Below are positions 45,442-55,801 of a stretch of DNA of 64,000 bases, piece by piece. Made by a program: the position numbers and the translations under genes. The stretch covers positions 124,001-188,000 of the forward strand of contig JAJEKV010000176.1 of the NCBI GenBank assembly GCA_021234155.1. Reading direction: 5' to 3'. The stretch's first letter is position 1, and the number at the start of each line of letters is the position of its first letter. The DNA is from Isoetes taiwanensis (taxonomy: Eukaryota > Streptophyta > Lycopodiopsida > Isoetales > Isoetaceae). Under the pieces are notes generated by a model. The model was not told the DNA's origin. It saw nothing but the letters and a program-made list of their open reading frames with translations, and ran no database searches.

Positions 45442-45924
45442 TTATTCCTCAGTATTATCAAATGCTGGCATAGTAGAAGTAGAAACAAGAGACGCTGACA
45501 CAGTAGAGGTTGGAACAAGAGAAGCTTGCACAACAGAATCTAGCAAATTAGATGGTGTAGCTATTGGGCTATTACCCAAAATGCCCCCGAGCTCTACAAT
45601 TCTCATTCTCAGTTGAACATTCTCCATTTCAAGCCCCTCCAGAGCACGACATAATTCCTCATTGAAAAAGCCCATGCTTGAGGCCATCCCCGAACACATC
45701 TCACCAAGAACGATCATATTATGGTAGTAAATATCCAGACCTTCAAGAAACTCGAAGATTGGTGTAGACCCTGGCACGAAATCTCCCTCTGGCACAGGAG
45801 GAACTTCAGTTGAATACGCGCCAGACGTGTGTTCAAATTGCTCAACCTCAGCATCATTAGAGTTTACATTAGGCGTAGGAGCTGGGGGCGCCCCCTCCAC
45901 CAGCTCGTTCATGAGTCCTGGCAT
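45442..45924 (-). CDS. Hypothetical protein, 160 aa
   Basis: MPGLMNELVEGAPPAPTPN...; an acidic, Pro-rich first half, a helical middle (EELCRALEGLEMENVQLRMR, coiled-coil-like) and a Ser/Thr/Val-rich repeat end (LVPTSTVSASLVSTSTMPAF). CCTTTCAG immediately before the start looks like a splice acceptor, so upstream exons may exist. It lies on the same strand upstream of the interrupted gene at 44491. No family recognised. Confidence 0.35.
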   Translation of the reverse strand: MPGLMNELVEGAPPAPTPNVNSNDAEVEQFEHTSGAYSTEVPPVPEGDFVPGSTPIFEFLEGLDIYYHNMIVLGEMCSGMASSMGFFNEELCRALEGLEMENVQLRMRIVELGGILGNSPIATPSNLLDSVVQASLVPTSTVSASLVSTSTMPAFDNTEE

Positions 45925-46035
45925 TACTGAAAGGAAGGGATAATTAATGATCTACGCAAAAAAAAGTACAATATACACAACAAAAGCGGATTTGAACTGG
46001 AAGGAAACAAGAAAAAGGATTTGAACTGTTTATTC

Positions 46036-46330
46036 GTAATGCAATAGTAGAATTAGCAGAAGGCATTTAACGCCCAATTGCTAATTCGACTTGGCGTGTA
46101 AGAGATCAATATTAAGAAAACTAGCCATTGTATCCAATTCACACCAGGCGTGAATTAGGCTAACTTATAATTTAAACTCTTTGAATGCAATAGTAGAATT
46201 AGCAGAAGACACTTAATGCCCTATTGCTAATTCACGCTTGGCGTGTAAGAGATTAATATTAAGAAAACTAGCCATTGTATGCAATTCACGCCAGGGTGAA
46301 TTACGCTAATTTACAATTTAAACTTTTTGC
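46036..46330. repeat. Two tandem repeats of about 147 bp
   Basis: AATGCAATAGTAGAATTAGC begins at about 46037 and again at 46184. Each unit also has an inverted pair GAATTAGC...GCTAATTC and AGAAAACTAGCCATTGTAT. Few mismatches. No ORF. Confidence 0.85.
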
Positions 46331-47051
46331 ACGCAAACTTAATTTGCGCCTAGCGTGAATTAGCCAAGGAATAAATTACTAATCGCATATTTCTTATTTA
46401 GCCATAATGGCTTTAGCTGGACTTGCCCGAGATTAATCCCAAAACTTTCTATGGGTTATCTAAACTCTACATATTTTCTCTCTCATACTTTCTAGCATTT
46501 AGCTAAACTAACCCGAAATTCATCCCAAAACTTTTTGTGGTGTGGTCAATAGAAGACATTAAGCTAAAATCACTATACTTTGTTTCAACTATTTCCATTT
46601 ACTTTAGTCATTTTCTTTATGAAAAATTCTAAAATAATGCCATCTATGCCTCAAATTATTTCACAAATACTAGAAATTAAATTACTAATCATATATTTGT
46701 TATAGATTAGAATGATGTTAGCTAAACTAGCCCGAAATTCATTCCAAAAGTTTCAAACAATACAAAATTTCACTCTCTTACTTTCTAGTGTTTGGGTAAA
46801 GAGATCGAAGGCTGGTGCAGGTGCGAAGCTAAAATTAGTATTTTTTTCTTAATTTTTTCCATTTACTTTAGCCAACATTTTTTGAAAATGTGCTAAAAAA
46901 TCGCCAAATAGCTAAGTTTAGCCCGTAAATTATTCCATGGAATTAGCATACCTTTTCAGAAGTCAAAAACTAAGATTTCAAAGCTAAGGTTGAGCTCCCT
47001 CAAAAATAAGATTGAAAGAGCAAGAATTCAAAACAGATTCTAAACTTAGAC
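46331..47051. other. AT-rich spacer
   Basis: Recurrent AGCTAAA(C/A)TA(G/A)CCCGAAATTCAT phrases (46500, 46720) suggest old local duplication. Nothing else seen. Confidence 0.5.
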
Positions 47052-47321
47052 ATGTCTGGGATCTATTTAACAAATCAGAAGTTAAAAAGATGTCAGGCTG
47101 CCCAAACTGCTTACCTTGATCTTCTACAGCAACTCCTAGCGCCTAAGCAAGTGCCAAAGAACAGAACTTTGCAAGTGCCTAAGGATAGAACTTTGGAAGC
47201 AACTAAGAACAGAACTGTGGAAGCGCCTAAGAACAGAACTCTTTATACGCCTAAGCAGAGACAAAGAAAAAAACATGGCTTTCCCAGCATTAATGTAGAA
47301 GTGACAGTTAAAGCAAGTTAA
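47052..47321 (+). CDS. Small ORF with octapeptide repeats
   Basis: 89 codons from ATG 47052. Residues 30-72 are five units of eight residues, xPKNRTLx (VPKNRTLQ, VPKDRTLE, ATKNRTVE, APKNRTLY, TPKQRQRK). The repeat is 24 bp at DNA level, in frame, with mostly conservative changes. Strongly basic. Could be a minisatellite by chance in an open frame; no homologue recognised. Confidence 0.3.
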   Translation: MSGIYLTNQKLKRCQAAQTAYLDLLQQLLAPKQVPKNRTLQVPKDRTLEATKNRTVEAPKNRTLYTPKQRQRKKHGFPSINVEVTVKAS

Positions 47322-47574
47322 AGAAATTAAAATAAATTATAGAAATGAGAGTAGAAACAAGTTACAGAAATTAAGTATGTATATTATAAAAAAAAAATAT
47401 TACATAAGGAGGGCCTTTTATTAGAATTGCCCAGCTCTTTCAAGATAGAACAGTTCAAGGCAGTCTAAAGAGATGTCTAGCTCCATCAAAAGCTTAAGGT
47501 GAGGCTTTTTTTGGAGATACCCAGCTCGCTTTTAGAAACTTAAAAACAAAAAAAAAAAAAAAAAAAAAAAACCT

Positions 47575-48036
47575 TTAGTCCTCATCCTCCTCGTCCTCCT
47601 CTTCTTCCTCATCGCTTTCGTCTGCCATCTTCTTAAGGATGGCTTGTGCACCAAGGTCTTCATCATCTGAGGAGAGGGCATTGAGGATTATTTGCTTCTT
47701 CTACTCTTCCAATTCCTCCTGCCACTCCTCATCCGCTTCCTCCATTTCTTCTTCTTCTTCGATCTCCCTTTTGCGCTCTTCATTGGAATCTGCTGGTGAT
47801 GCTGGTGTATGTGGGGACTCAGGGCTGCTAGTGCTGCTGCTGAGATTGGGATTGCCTGGGCGAAGCTTGCCCTCAAGAAAAAGCACCTCGCATTACTCCG
47901 GATTGTGGTGCAGAAGGCAGCCACAGCGGCTTCTGCGGGAGGGGGGAAGGAATTTGGAGATCAATTTTCTGATCTCCTTCTTCGCCTGTTTCAGGCAACT
48001 CCGGCGGGATGGAGCGGGGGCGGCATGGCTCACCAT
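47575..48036 (-). pseudogene. Acidic-tailed hypothetical protein with two in-frame stops
   Basis: One frame from ATG 48036 (MVSHAAPAPSRRSCLKQAKK) to TAA at 47575-47577: a basic N-terminus, Pro/Ser-rich centre (TSSPESPHTPASPADSN), then acidic (REIEEEEEMEEADEEWQEEL; ending DESDEEEEEDEEDED). Two stops (TAA after HHNPE near 47897, TAG after EELEE near 47703) break it. On the plus strand a 24-base A run (47548-47571) directly abuts its end. Unknown function. Confidence 0.45.
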
Positions 48037-50606
48037 GGTCGGAGGCGCAAGAAGGAAGGAAGGCGAAGGCACTTAAAGGAGAATGAAGGGTTTGAGAATG
48101 AAGGAGAAAAGGTTCCTCACATATAGTAGTCGCATGCAAGATTTCGTATAGCCTAGTAGGCGCGAGCATAATTATGCTTCTATCACATCATATACGATTT
48201 ATATCCTATACGAATTAGCTATCATTATTTCTCTAGAATTACTTACACCCTATCTCTATATTATAATGTTTTAGTATGTTGCATCCAGCCCTAAATCCAA
48301 CGACCAGGATTTGATCCGCGAAAAGAATGGTTAAAATGATGGCACGTCATAGTTTTCTTTTTAGCTTCAGCGGGTTGCCTCTTTGCCAGATGTCGTGGTC
48401 GCCATAGCCATCTTGTGCCCTGCCCTTTCTTCATGCTTGTCTTTTGCCTTCTTATCTTATCTTATCTTATCTTTCTTCTATAGTTTTATCTACAGCTCTT
48501 TAGGGCTGGAGGTTGATATGGCCTTCGACAGGGTAAGGAATCAAAAGGGCGTGATGGAGGAGAGTTTTGCCATAGCCACCATTCTGAAGCTCTGTGGCGC
48601 CAGGAAATGCCATTGCCATGTTGCCTAGCTTGCCATATTGGGCTGGTTTGCTACTATCTTCACAATGCATCAGTTTTAATATGAAATACAGAGATTTTCC
48701 AAGCACGACAAGGTTTTCATTCTGAAGTATAGCTTGTGAGCATTGGGTATACCCATGCATCATGATCTTGATAGCAAGCCCAGCAAAGTAAATTTGGATG
48801 CACATTTTTCTCACAACTATAAAGATAAGCAGTTTGGCTTCAACAATTGTCTACAATGCCCATGGAGATGTCCTCTACTTGCGGCCCATCACCAGTATGT
48901 TGCAAAGTTTGTGACAAAGTTCTGATCATCCTTCAGATGCTGTGGTGATGGTGGGTGGGCAGGAGTTGATCTGTGACGGCATGAAGCTTGTGACCATGAT
49001 ATAAATTAAGAACCTTCTTAATCTTAAAACATGAACCTGGTTTGGCTATAGTTGCATGGAATTCCTATAGTTCATAACTATACTTTGGCTAAAGTACCTA
49101 AAAATAAAAGCAAAATATTAGCCAGACCTATAAGAATTTGGGAGCTTTATTGAAAATTTTGTACAAATTGAATTAAAACTAGTAAAATTTGGCTAAAGTA
49201 AGAAAAATACCTTGGAAAATTGTAGATACTTTGGCGAAACTTTTAAAATATTCACATTGGCTAAAGTTTTCTATTTTTTGAGATTTGTATCCTACTAAAA
49301 ATCGCCAAAACCCTAATGGTGAAACCCAAATTTTAGCCAAATGGCGAAAAATAGCCACAAATTTATACCATGCTTGTGACCATGGTTTTATCCACAAAAT
49401 TTTCACAAGGGTCTTATTATCTTGGGTCAAGACCCATATTCCATTTTCAACACCTCTCATTACTCTTTTACCAGAAGGAAAATTGAAGTCTTAATGAAAG
49501 GATTTAGTATTGCATAAGGATGCAGTAGCAGGGGGACCAGACAATAGCATGGCTGAATCTGAAAACTTGATATGATTCTTAAAGGCTCGGGACTGAGTCA
49601 AGGTTGAAGAAGTAGGAAGGAAGGAAGGAAGGAAGAAACTTTTAATGTCCACGGAACCCAATCGGGTTATGGGACCACAAGTACAAAACGGGACCGAAGT
49701 CCCTAACCAGAACAAGGACCGAAGCCCACAGAACAAACCATAATCACCATGGCCCAGATTAAAAACCACCTGGGAAAAAACTGTTGCCAGGATGACTACG
49801 CATCCAAAAATCCATGCTATTGCAAGAAGTAATAAGCATACCTCCAACAGACAAGACTTCACCAAACGCCTCGGAACCGTAACCTCTTCACAACTGGGTG
49901 TTGGAAAACTGACGCCCCCAACGCCAATCGCCCAGACGCGCAGGGAAGGCGGCGCTCAGAGAAACCGCTCAGGGAAATCGCCCAGTGGAGGTGCCTCCTC
50001 ACCAAAGCGCTCCACCGATCCAGGCATGCTCTCAGGCGCATACGCTCAGGCACGCTCTCGCAGGCAGGCGCCACCCATCACTGCACCTCCCAGGCGCCAT
50101 CCATCACTACGCCCAGACAGCCCTGAAGGCGCCCAGGCAGGCGGCCAGGCCGGCGCTCAGGCAGGCGCCGGGAAAAGAGATATATTAGGGCAATGATCCT
50201 TTTAATTGTTATCAATTTGTCGTATTTCTTAAATAGTATGGCAGGTGCTAATGGTGAAGAGACCCTTGCCGCAGTAGAGGATAAAATCGAATTTGTACAT
50301 TTCACGATCCAGGGGACTTGGCTTTTTACTTTCCATCAATGACTAGGTGATGGTTGCTTAGTTTTGGCATCTTACACAAAGTTACAGGTTTGGCGAAAGA
50401 TTAAATTTGTAGTACCGCTCCTTAGAAAAGTTGCAAGGTCAGTGTTTGGTATTATGTGAAACATTATTTCGTAATCATCATTCAATAATCATCGTCGTAT
50501 GGTTTAACAACTGAAACAACTATGCAAATGCCAAATTATTGGATTTTCAAAAGTCGACAGAGCCTCTTGCTCGAGTTGGTTCAGTTAGATAGAGCAATGC
50601 AAGCAG
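48037..50606. other. Spacer with simple repeats and a GC-rich repeat patch
   Basis: Holds a CTTAT microsatellite (about 48448-48470), a GGAA run (about 49615-49635) and, at about 49915-50175, a GC-rich patch made of short CAGGC(A/G)- and GGCGCTCAGG-like units. The frames through that patch (Gln-Ala-Gly rich) look like repeats, not a gene. Confidence 0.5.
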
Positions 50607-52224
50607 TGTGACGCTCCCTGCAAAATATACGGCGCCCGGCCGTACACTTCATAGGAAATCCCCCATCCAGTCCTTCGACCGCACGGGCCCTCCATCTATT
50701 CTGCACTCCAGGCTGTCCCTAGTGCGGGAAGGGGACACGAAGGTGTCTTGCAGGCCCTTCCCCTATGGGCTCCTATAACAACGGAAGCATAAACAATGTC
50801 AGCACTGACAATAACAATATATCAAACTACTTCATAGGGTAGCGCATCCATACATCCATAGATACAATAGATAAACATATGCCATAAAACATGAGCTCAT
50901 GGGGAGGTAGACTGACGGCTAGGCCACAAGATAGATCAGACTGAGGCATAACAATGGCGGGGCTGGCTATAGACAATGGCTAGGGTTGACCACTCCATCC
51001 GCCCCTCATGTGCATACTTTGCAGATGGGCTGAATCGGGCTCTGGCATGACTATAGCCTGCCGGATATGCAATCTAGTGGCATCACCCATCGAGACTACT
51101 CCGGGTTGCATCTCTCCGGTCCAATGAGGCAGGAAGGGTTGCATCTCCCCTTCCTAGGGTCTAGAGGTTCCATGGACGGCTAGAGAATCGACACACGATT
51201 CTTACTCGACTGAACCCCCCAAAACAAGAGCCAGGCCAACACCTACAATTCTTGAGAGGCAGGGCGACACCATTGTTCCAGGAGGTGTCGGACCCATACC
51301 CAGCCCATTTGAAGTGACCGGCTATAGGCCTAGCTCGCTATGGGTCCCCAGTAGCCGCGTTCAGCAGGGACCTCCCTCCACTTTGTCTCTAGCCCCGTTA
51401 TGTGGTGCTAAGTCACATCATAGCCCCCGTAGCCCCGTGGGTTCCTATGCACAGGCCGCACATAATAGGAACTAAGGGGTCTAAACTAGGAGCATCACTA
51501 AGTAATGGCTACCTGGTCTCTATCCCCCTTCCCAATACAAGAGGAGGAAAGAAAACATGATCAACCAACATCACATATCCACATAATATGATAATAATGA
51601 GAATAACATCTAACCTAATCATATACATCTAACTTACAGTTAGGGTTCATTGATTAGGGTTCAAGATCTAGACTAAGGGTCCTAGGAAGGCTCTACTAGA
51701 GATACGAAATGCTAACTCATCTGGAGTCCTAACTTCCAGATGATCTACTAAGAACTCTAACCCAAATATGTGCTCCTGAGGAACTCCCTCCTGCTCCGGC
51801 GTCTCCATGGCCTTCAAGGTGGTCAAAGTAGCTCCCGCTTCTACTGATGCGCACACGCTTTGGGGGCTGTTGTGCTATGCTGTGCCACAGCAAATGGTTC
51901 TCGAAATGGAGTTTCGAGCGCAAATAGGGTTCCCAGACAGTTGGAGCCAGAAAAATGGCCTCGGGTTAGGGTTTGGCCATTTATAGGTTAGGGTTGATGT
52001 CACCTACCACGTAGCTTCAATAGGGTCTTTCGTGTGGCGGGTGCCCAATAGATTTAAGGGCATGTGGAAATGGTCTTAATCTAAGGTTGGCTAAGTTATA
52101 TGAATAACTTAGTCATGCCCCCTATTGCCACTAATCTATGGTATACAAGGCTATGGTGTTAGACTTGTATAGTGACGAACCTGAAAATATACATATTTAT
52201 GGCGTATATTTCTGGGAAATGTCA
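50607..52224 (-). repeat. 3' LTR of a Ty3 element related to element 1
   Basis: 1618 bp, TG...CA ended (minus-strand start TGACATTTCCC at 52224; end GCAGGGAGCGTCACA at 50607), aligned end to end with the LTR at 8315-9945. To the right, the minus strand reads AAGGGGGGAGAAGG, a polypurine tract, so this is a 3' LTR and the lost element extended to the right. No primer site on the left and no matching 5-bp flanks. Confidence 0.9.
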
Positions 52225-52890
52225 CCTTCTCCCCCCTTAGGATAATGTGGTCCTCAGCATTACGCTAAGGTGACGAACCTACACTAACCCTGCAAGAACA
52301 CACATGAAGATATAACTTTTGATGTTAATGAAATGATCAACTTCCTATTAAGTACTTAATATGTATCATAGGCTATACTTGTACCTATACAAAATTATAT
52401 AGCCTTCACAAGAGTTACTCATCATAGTAAATTCAAAACATTATCACAATAGCTATTAGGGTCCATAATTTAAGTCTAAAATTATGACTCCCATCTTCTC
52501 GTAATGTGCTCCCTCGTCTATGCTCCCTTTTATTGGCCTGCACAAGTAGCACATTACGTTAGTTTAGTTAATATGTGGTTTTAGGAGGCCACCCCCCTAA
52601 TTACCTTCTTGAGCCAAACTACTAGCTCAAGGTTATCCTACTACCTTGCACTCGATCATGGCCTTATAAGGATTTGAGCTTAAGGACCATGTAAGATGAT
52701 CCTATCATTGCCCATGATCGGGCTATATTACATGAGGGCAAGCAGTTGAAGGGGAATTCCCTATATGTTGACTGAGATCTCACTCCAATACAATAGGAAT
52801 TTGGCTCAGGTTAAGAACATCCCCCGGCTTTTGGGGGGGGGAGGGGAGGGATTAAACCGAGGATGTGTGAATCTTTCGATTACCAAATGC
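52225..52890 (-). other. Polypurine tract and 3' untranslated remnant of the same Ty3 relative
   Basis: Starts with the polypurine tract (52225-52240, minus strand). Further right nothing resembles integrase, so the pol part is deleted or too old to read. Confidence 0.5.
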
Positions 52891-52896
52891 TACTAT

Positions 52897-53255
52897 GAAG
52901 CCTCGAACACTTTAAAATTAAAATTCCCCCGGAACCCCCTTCGGTTTGGATGCATATTCACGCGGCAGCGAGAACTCCTTTCGTACTCCCTAAATTCATA
53001 TGACACATGTATGAAATCAACACCATGTAGTACGTTGCCTCAAACCTTATAGTATTTTGCAAGCCTCGCTATACAATATACATGTAAGAGCATACTCCAC
53101 AAACGAGGAATGTTATCTACGGTATAGATTGAGGAATAACTTGAAAATATGGCCATCCAACATCTCTCGATGCTCGGAGTAATTCCCCATGTGAATTTAC
53201 ATCCAAACCAAAGGGGGTTTCAAAGGGAATTTAATTTTAGTGTTCGATGTAATGG
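52897..53255. mobile_element. Inverted-repeat element (MITE-like)
   Basis: Left arm 52897-52965 and right arm 53184-53255 are inverted copies: CGAACACT, AAAATTAAA, TTCCC, ACCCCCTT, GGTTTGGATG and ATTCAC appear in the same order in both arms. About 360 bp with no ORF. Confidence 0.65.
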
Positions 53256-53620
53256 TTTCTGCACAAATCTCACTTAGTGGTCCTCTTAAGTAGTAATACC
53301 GTCATGTAATATTCATGCTCAATAGACCAAGTAAATATCAGAATTTCTTGTTTTATATCCAATAAGTCTTCTACAATCTTTAAAAACAACCATGCATATA
53401 GAATCATATTTTAGCACCCCATGAGCACTATATTTGTCATTCCATTGTAAAATCAGAGAAATGATATATATACCACTACCTCCTCCTCCTCCTCTTCTAG
53501 TTTTTCGAGACTTATAAATAGAGTTTACTAGAGTACTTTAACCTATATTTGTCTTCAGAAATTTGTATAATAAATCCTTTAGTTAAGCATTGATGTTAAT
53601 ATACTTTATGAACACATAAA

Positions 53621-53714
53621 GAAGTCCATGGACTATAGCTTCTATTGTTAAGAACTCATTGTCATAAGAAGTCCATGGACTATAGCTTCTATTGTTAAGA
53701 ACTCATTGTCATAA
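53621..53714 (+). repeat. Tandem duplication, 47 bp x 2
   Basis: GAAGTCCATGGACTATAGCT starts at 53621 and at 53668; the copies are essentially identical. Confidence 0.9.
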
Positions 53715-54028
53715 GAATGAAGTTGAAACTTGTAATTATAAGAGAGAAATACTTTGACAACCTCATGCAGCATTTTTTAGCATAGTAGAATGCAAATCGA
53801 TGTGTTTTATCATAAAAAATTGAGTAGTTCCACATTTGACAAGACTTGGACCCTTTTATGCCAGAAAATTAAAGAACGCAATTCTAGACTGATGTGGATT
53901 GCCAATTTTCCAAATTTTGAACAATTATGACATCATATGGGTGAGTCAATTGGTTATGGAATTCTTATAGGTCATAAAGAATCAAATAAATACTCAAAGA
54001 GTAGTGTTAGATCTTAAAATTGAATTCT

Positions 54029-54536
54029 CACTACAAGAGAACGGCGTTATTATCGTCAAGTATAACGTCAAAATTTTTGACACAAACCGACCCTTTAGAA
54101 CTCCTTATCTTGTTATATTTTTGACACTATACATGACACGATCATTTGCCACAAAGTTGTCACCCGAGCGTCAAACATTACGTCAACCTTGTGTCTTAAT
54201 TATTTGCTACAACATTTGACACAAAAGCGATTTGAAACAATGTTGCAACACTTTAATGTCAAACCACAAAAGCCGTTTGAAACAATATTGCAACAAATTA
54301 GTGTCAAGATAACATCAAATTTTATGTAATTCTATAAGTTTAGTATCATCATATTCTCCATCTTTTTGACACCATGCAAGATGCACTTGCAACAAATACT
54401 AGGGAAATATAGACTCGATATTTCATCATATTTGTGGCAAGCTAACAACAAAGATGGTACATCTCTTTTGTCAATTGTAATAACATCAATAGCAAGCTTT
54501 GTGACAAAATTATAACACACCTTGATTCCACTAGTG
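54029..54536 (+). mobile_element. CACTA-like terminus with subterminal TTGACAC repeats
   Basis: CACTACAAGAG (54029-54039) matches the common plant CACTA terminal repeat. It is followed by a dense set of TGACAC/GTGTCA and GTCAA words in both directions to about 54500, as in CACTA subterminal regions. CTAGTG at 54531-54536 could be the other end of a 508-bp deletion derivative, or the partner may be the similar array at 63780-63935. No 3-bp target duplication confirms either. Confidence 0.5.
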
Positions 54537-55271
54537 TAAGACAATGATCAATAAACTTAGTGACTAAAATCTCATATACTTTGCAGCAGTTAATGTGCCT
54601 ATTTTTTTTTGTCAAAATAAGTATCTATCACAACAACAAGAGAAATAAACTACTTTATGACAGAAAGGTATATCCACAAATACTTTTCATTAACCAATTA
54701 AAGTTGAGAAACTTTATTTACTCATAAAGATAAAGGTTCCAGAAATCAAATGCCCATATAGAAGAAATTCATGTGTTCATAAACAAGTCTCGCATATTTT
54801 TAAACAATAAAATATCTTAATCAACTTATTTTTGCACAATCCTCTATACTGTTTGGATCGTGTGACAAACTTTACGGCCATCATTCTCCTTCACATTTGT
54901 TCTCCTATAAATAAGTTCACAACAGTTTCTGCAAAAAGCTACCCAAGAGCTCCCTAACCATAGTGACTTTCTATAGTTTGCCCCAAAGTTTTGCCCCGAA
55001 CGCTGGCAGGATCCTTGTACCAGCAAAGCTTTTATAAGTGTACCAGCAAAGACAAAGATAGCTGCATTCAAATTGAAGTAAATTTCTAGAAAGAAATAGC
55101 AAGATTATTACCAAGAGACAAAGATAGCTGCATTCAAATTGAAGTAAATTTCTAGAAAGAAATGGCAAGATTATTACCAAGAGAATCGACATTTTATTAT
55201 TGGCTACAATCCAGAAAACCCGTAAAGCCCTCCTCAAAAACTCTTGTAGGAAAAGCTTCATGAGAAGCAAG
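54537..55271. other. Spacer left of the copia element
   Basis: No supported gene. It holds a 66-bp tandem duplication (listed next). Confidence 0.5.
55051..55182 (+). repeat. Tandem duplication, 66 bp x 2
   Basis: GACAAAGATAGCTGCATTCA begins at 55051 and at 55117; one mismatch seen (AATAGC/AATGGC). Confidence 0.9.
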
Positions 55272-55789
55272 TGTTAGTGTGTATCAGGTTATATTATATG
55301 CATCCTATATTCATGAGAAGCAGTGGCAGTGAATATATTGTAGCTACAAGAACAACCTATGAGAAGCAGTGGCAGTAGGTTGTACTGGTCTTACAGGTTG
55401 ATGATTCGTATTGAACAGTTAGAGATGCAAGCAAATGAGTGCTTTATGTATATAAGTGCTTTATGTGCTTTATGTGCTTGATGGAAACGCTATATTCCTT
55501 CTGTTGGCCTGTGGGATATAAGATGCAGATGAGGTTTCTATTCTGAGTCACTTGGATCTAGCCGTAACCGTCGTGCAAGAGATATATAGGAACGATGAGA
55601 AGATGAATAATGTGTGAGGATCAAGTATTGATCAGATCAAAGGGTCGAGGGGTGCCGGGTTTGATGAATTCGAGCTCTCAATGCTTAAAACTATTATTAT
55701 CTATATTTTGAGCTTAGGAAGTACTCATTGATTAGAAGTGATGAAATGATTTTTAGCATATCAAGGAATGAATGACCATAACTTGGCTT
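55272..55789 (+). repeat. 5' LTR of the copia element
   Basis: Begins TGTTAGTGTG; shared sequence runs to AACTTGGCTT. It includes short tandem GTGCTTTAT units (55439-55485). If the LTR really ends in CA it may extend to TCCA at 55793, with the 3' copy altered there. Confidence 0.9.
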
Positions 55790-55801
55790 TCCAAATGCAG
55801 G

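Noticed and set aside
49792-50196. 134-codon ORF with Gln/Ala/Gly-rich end
   Set aside because: The composition comes from short GC-rich DNA repeats; all frames through the patch look alike.
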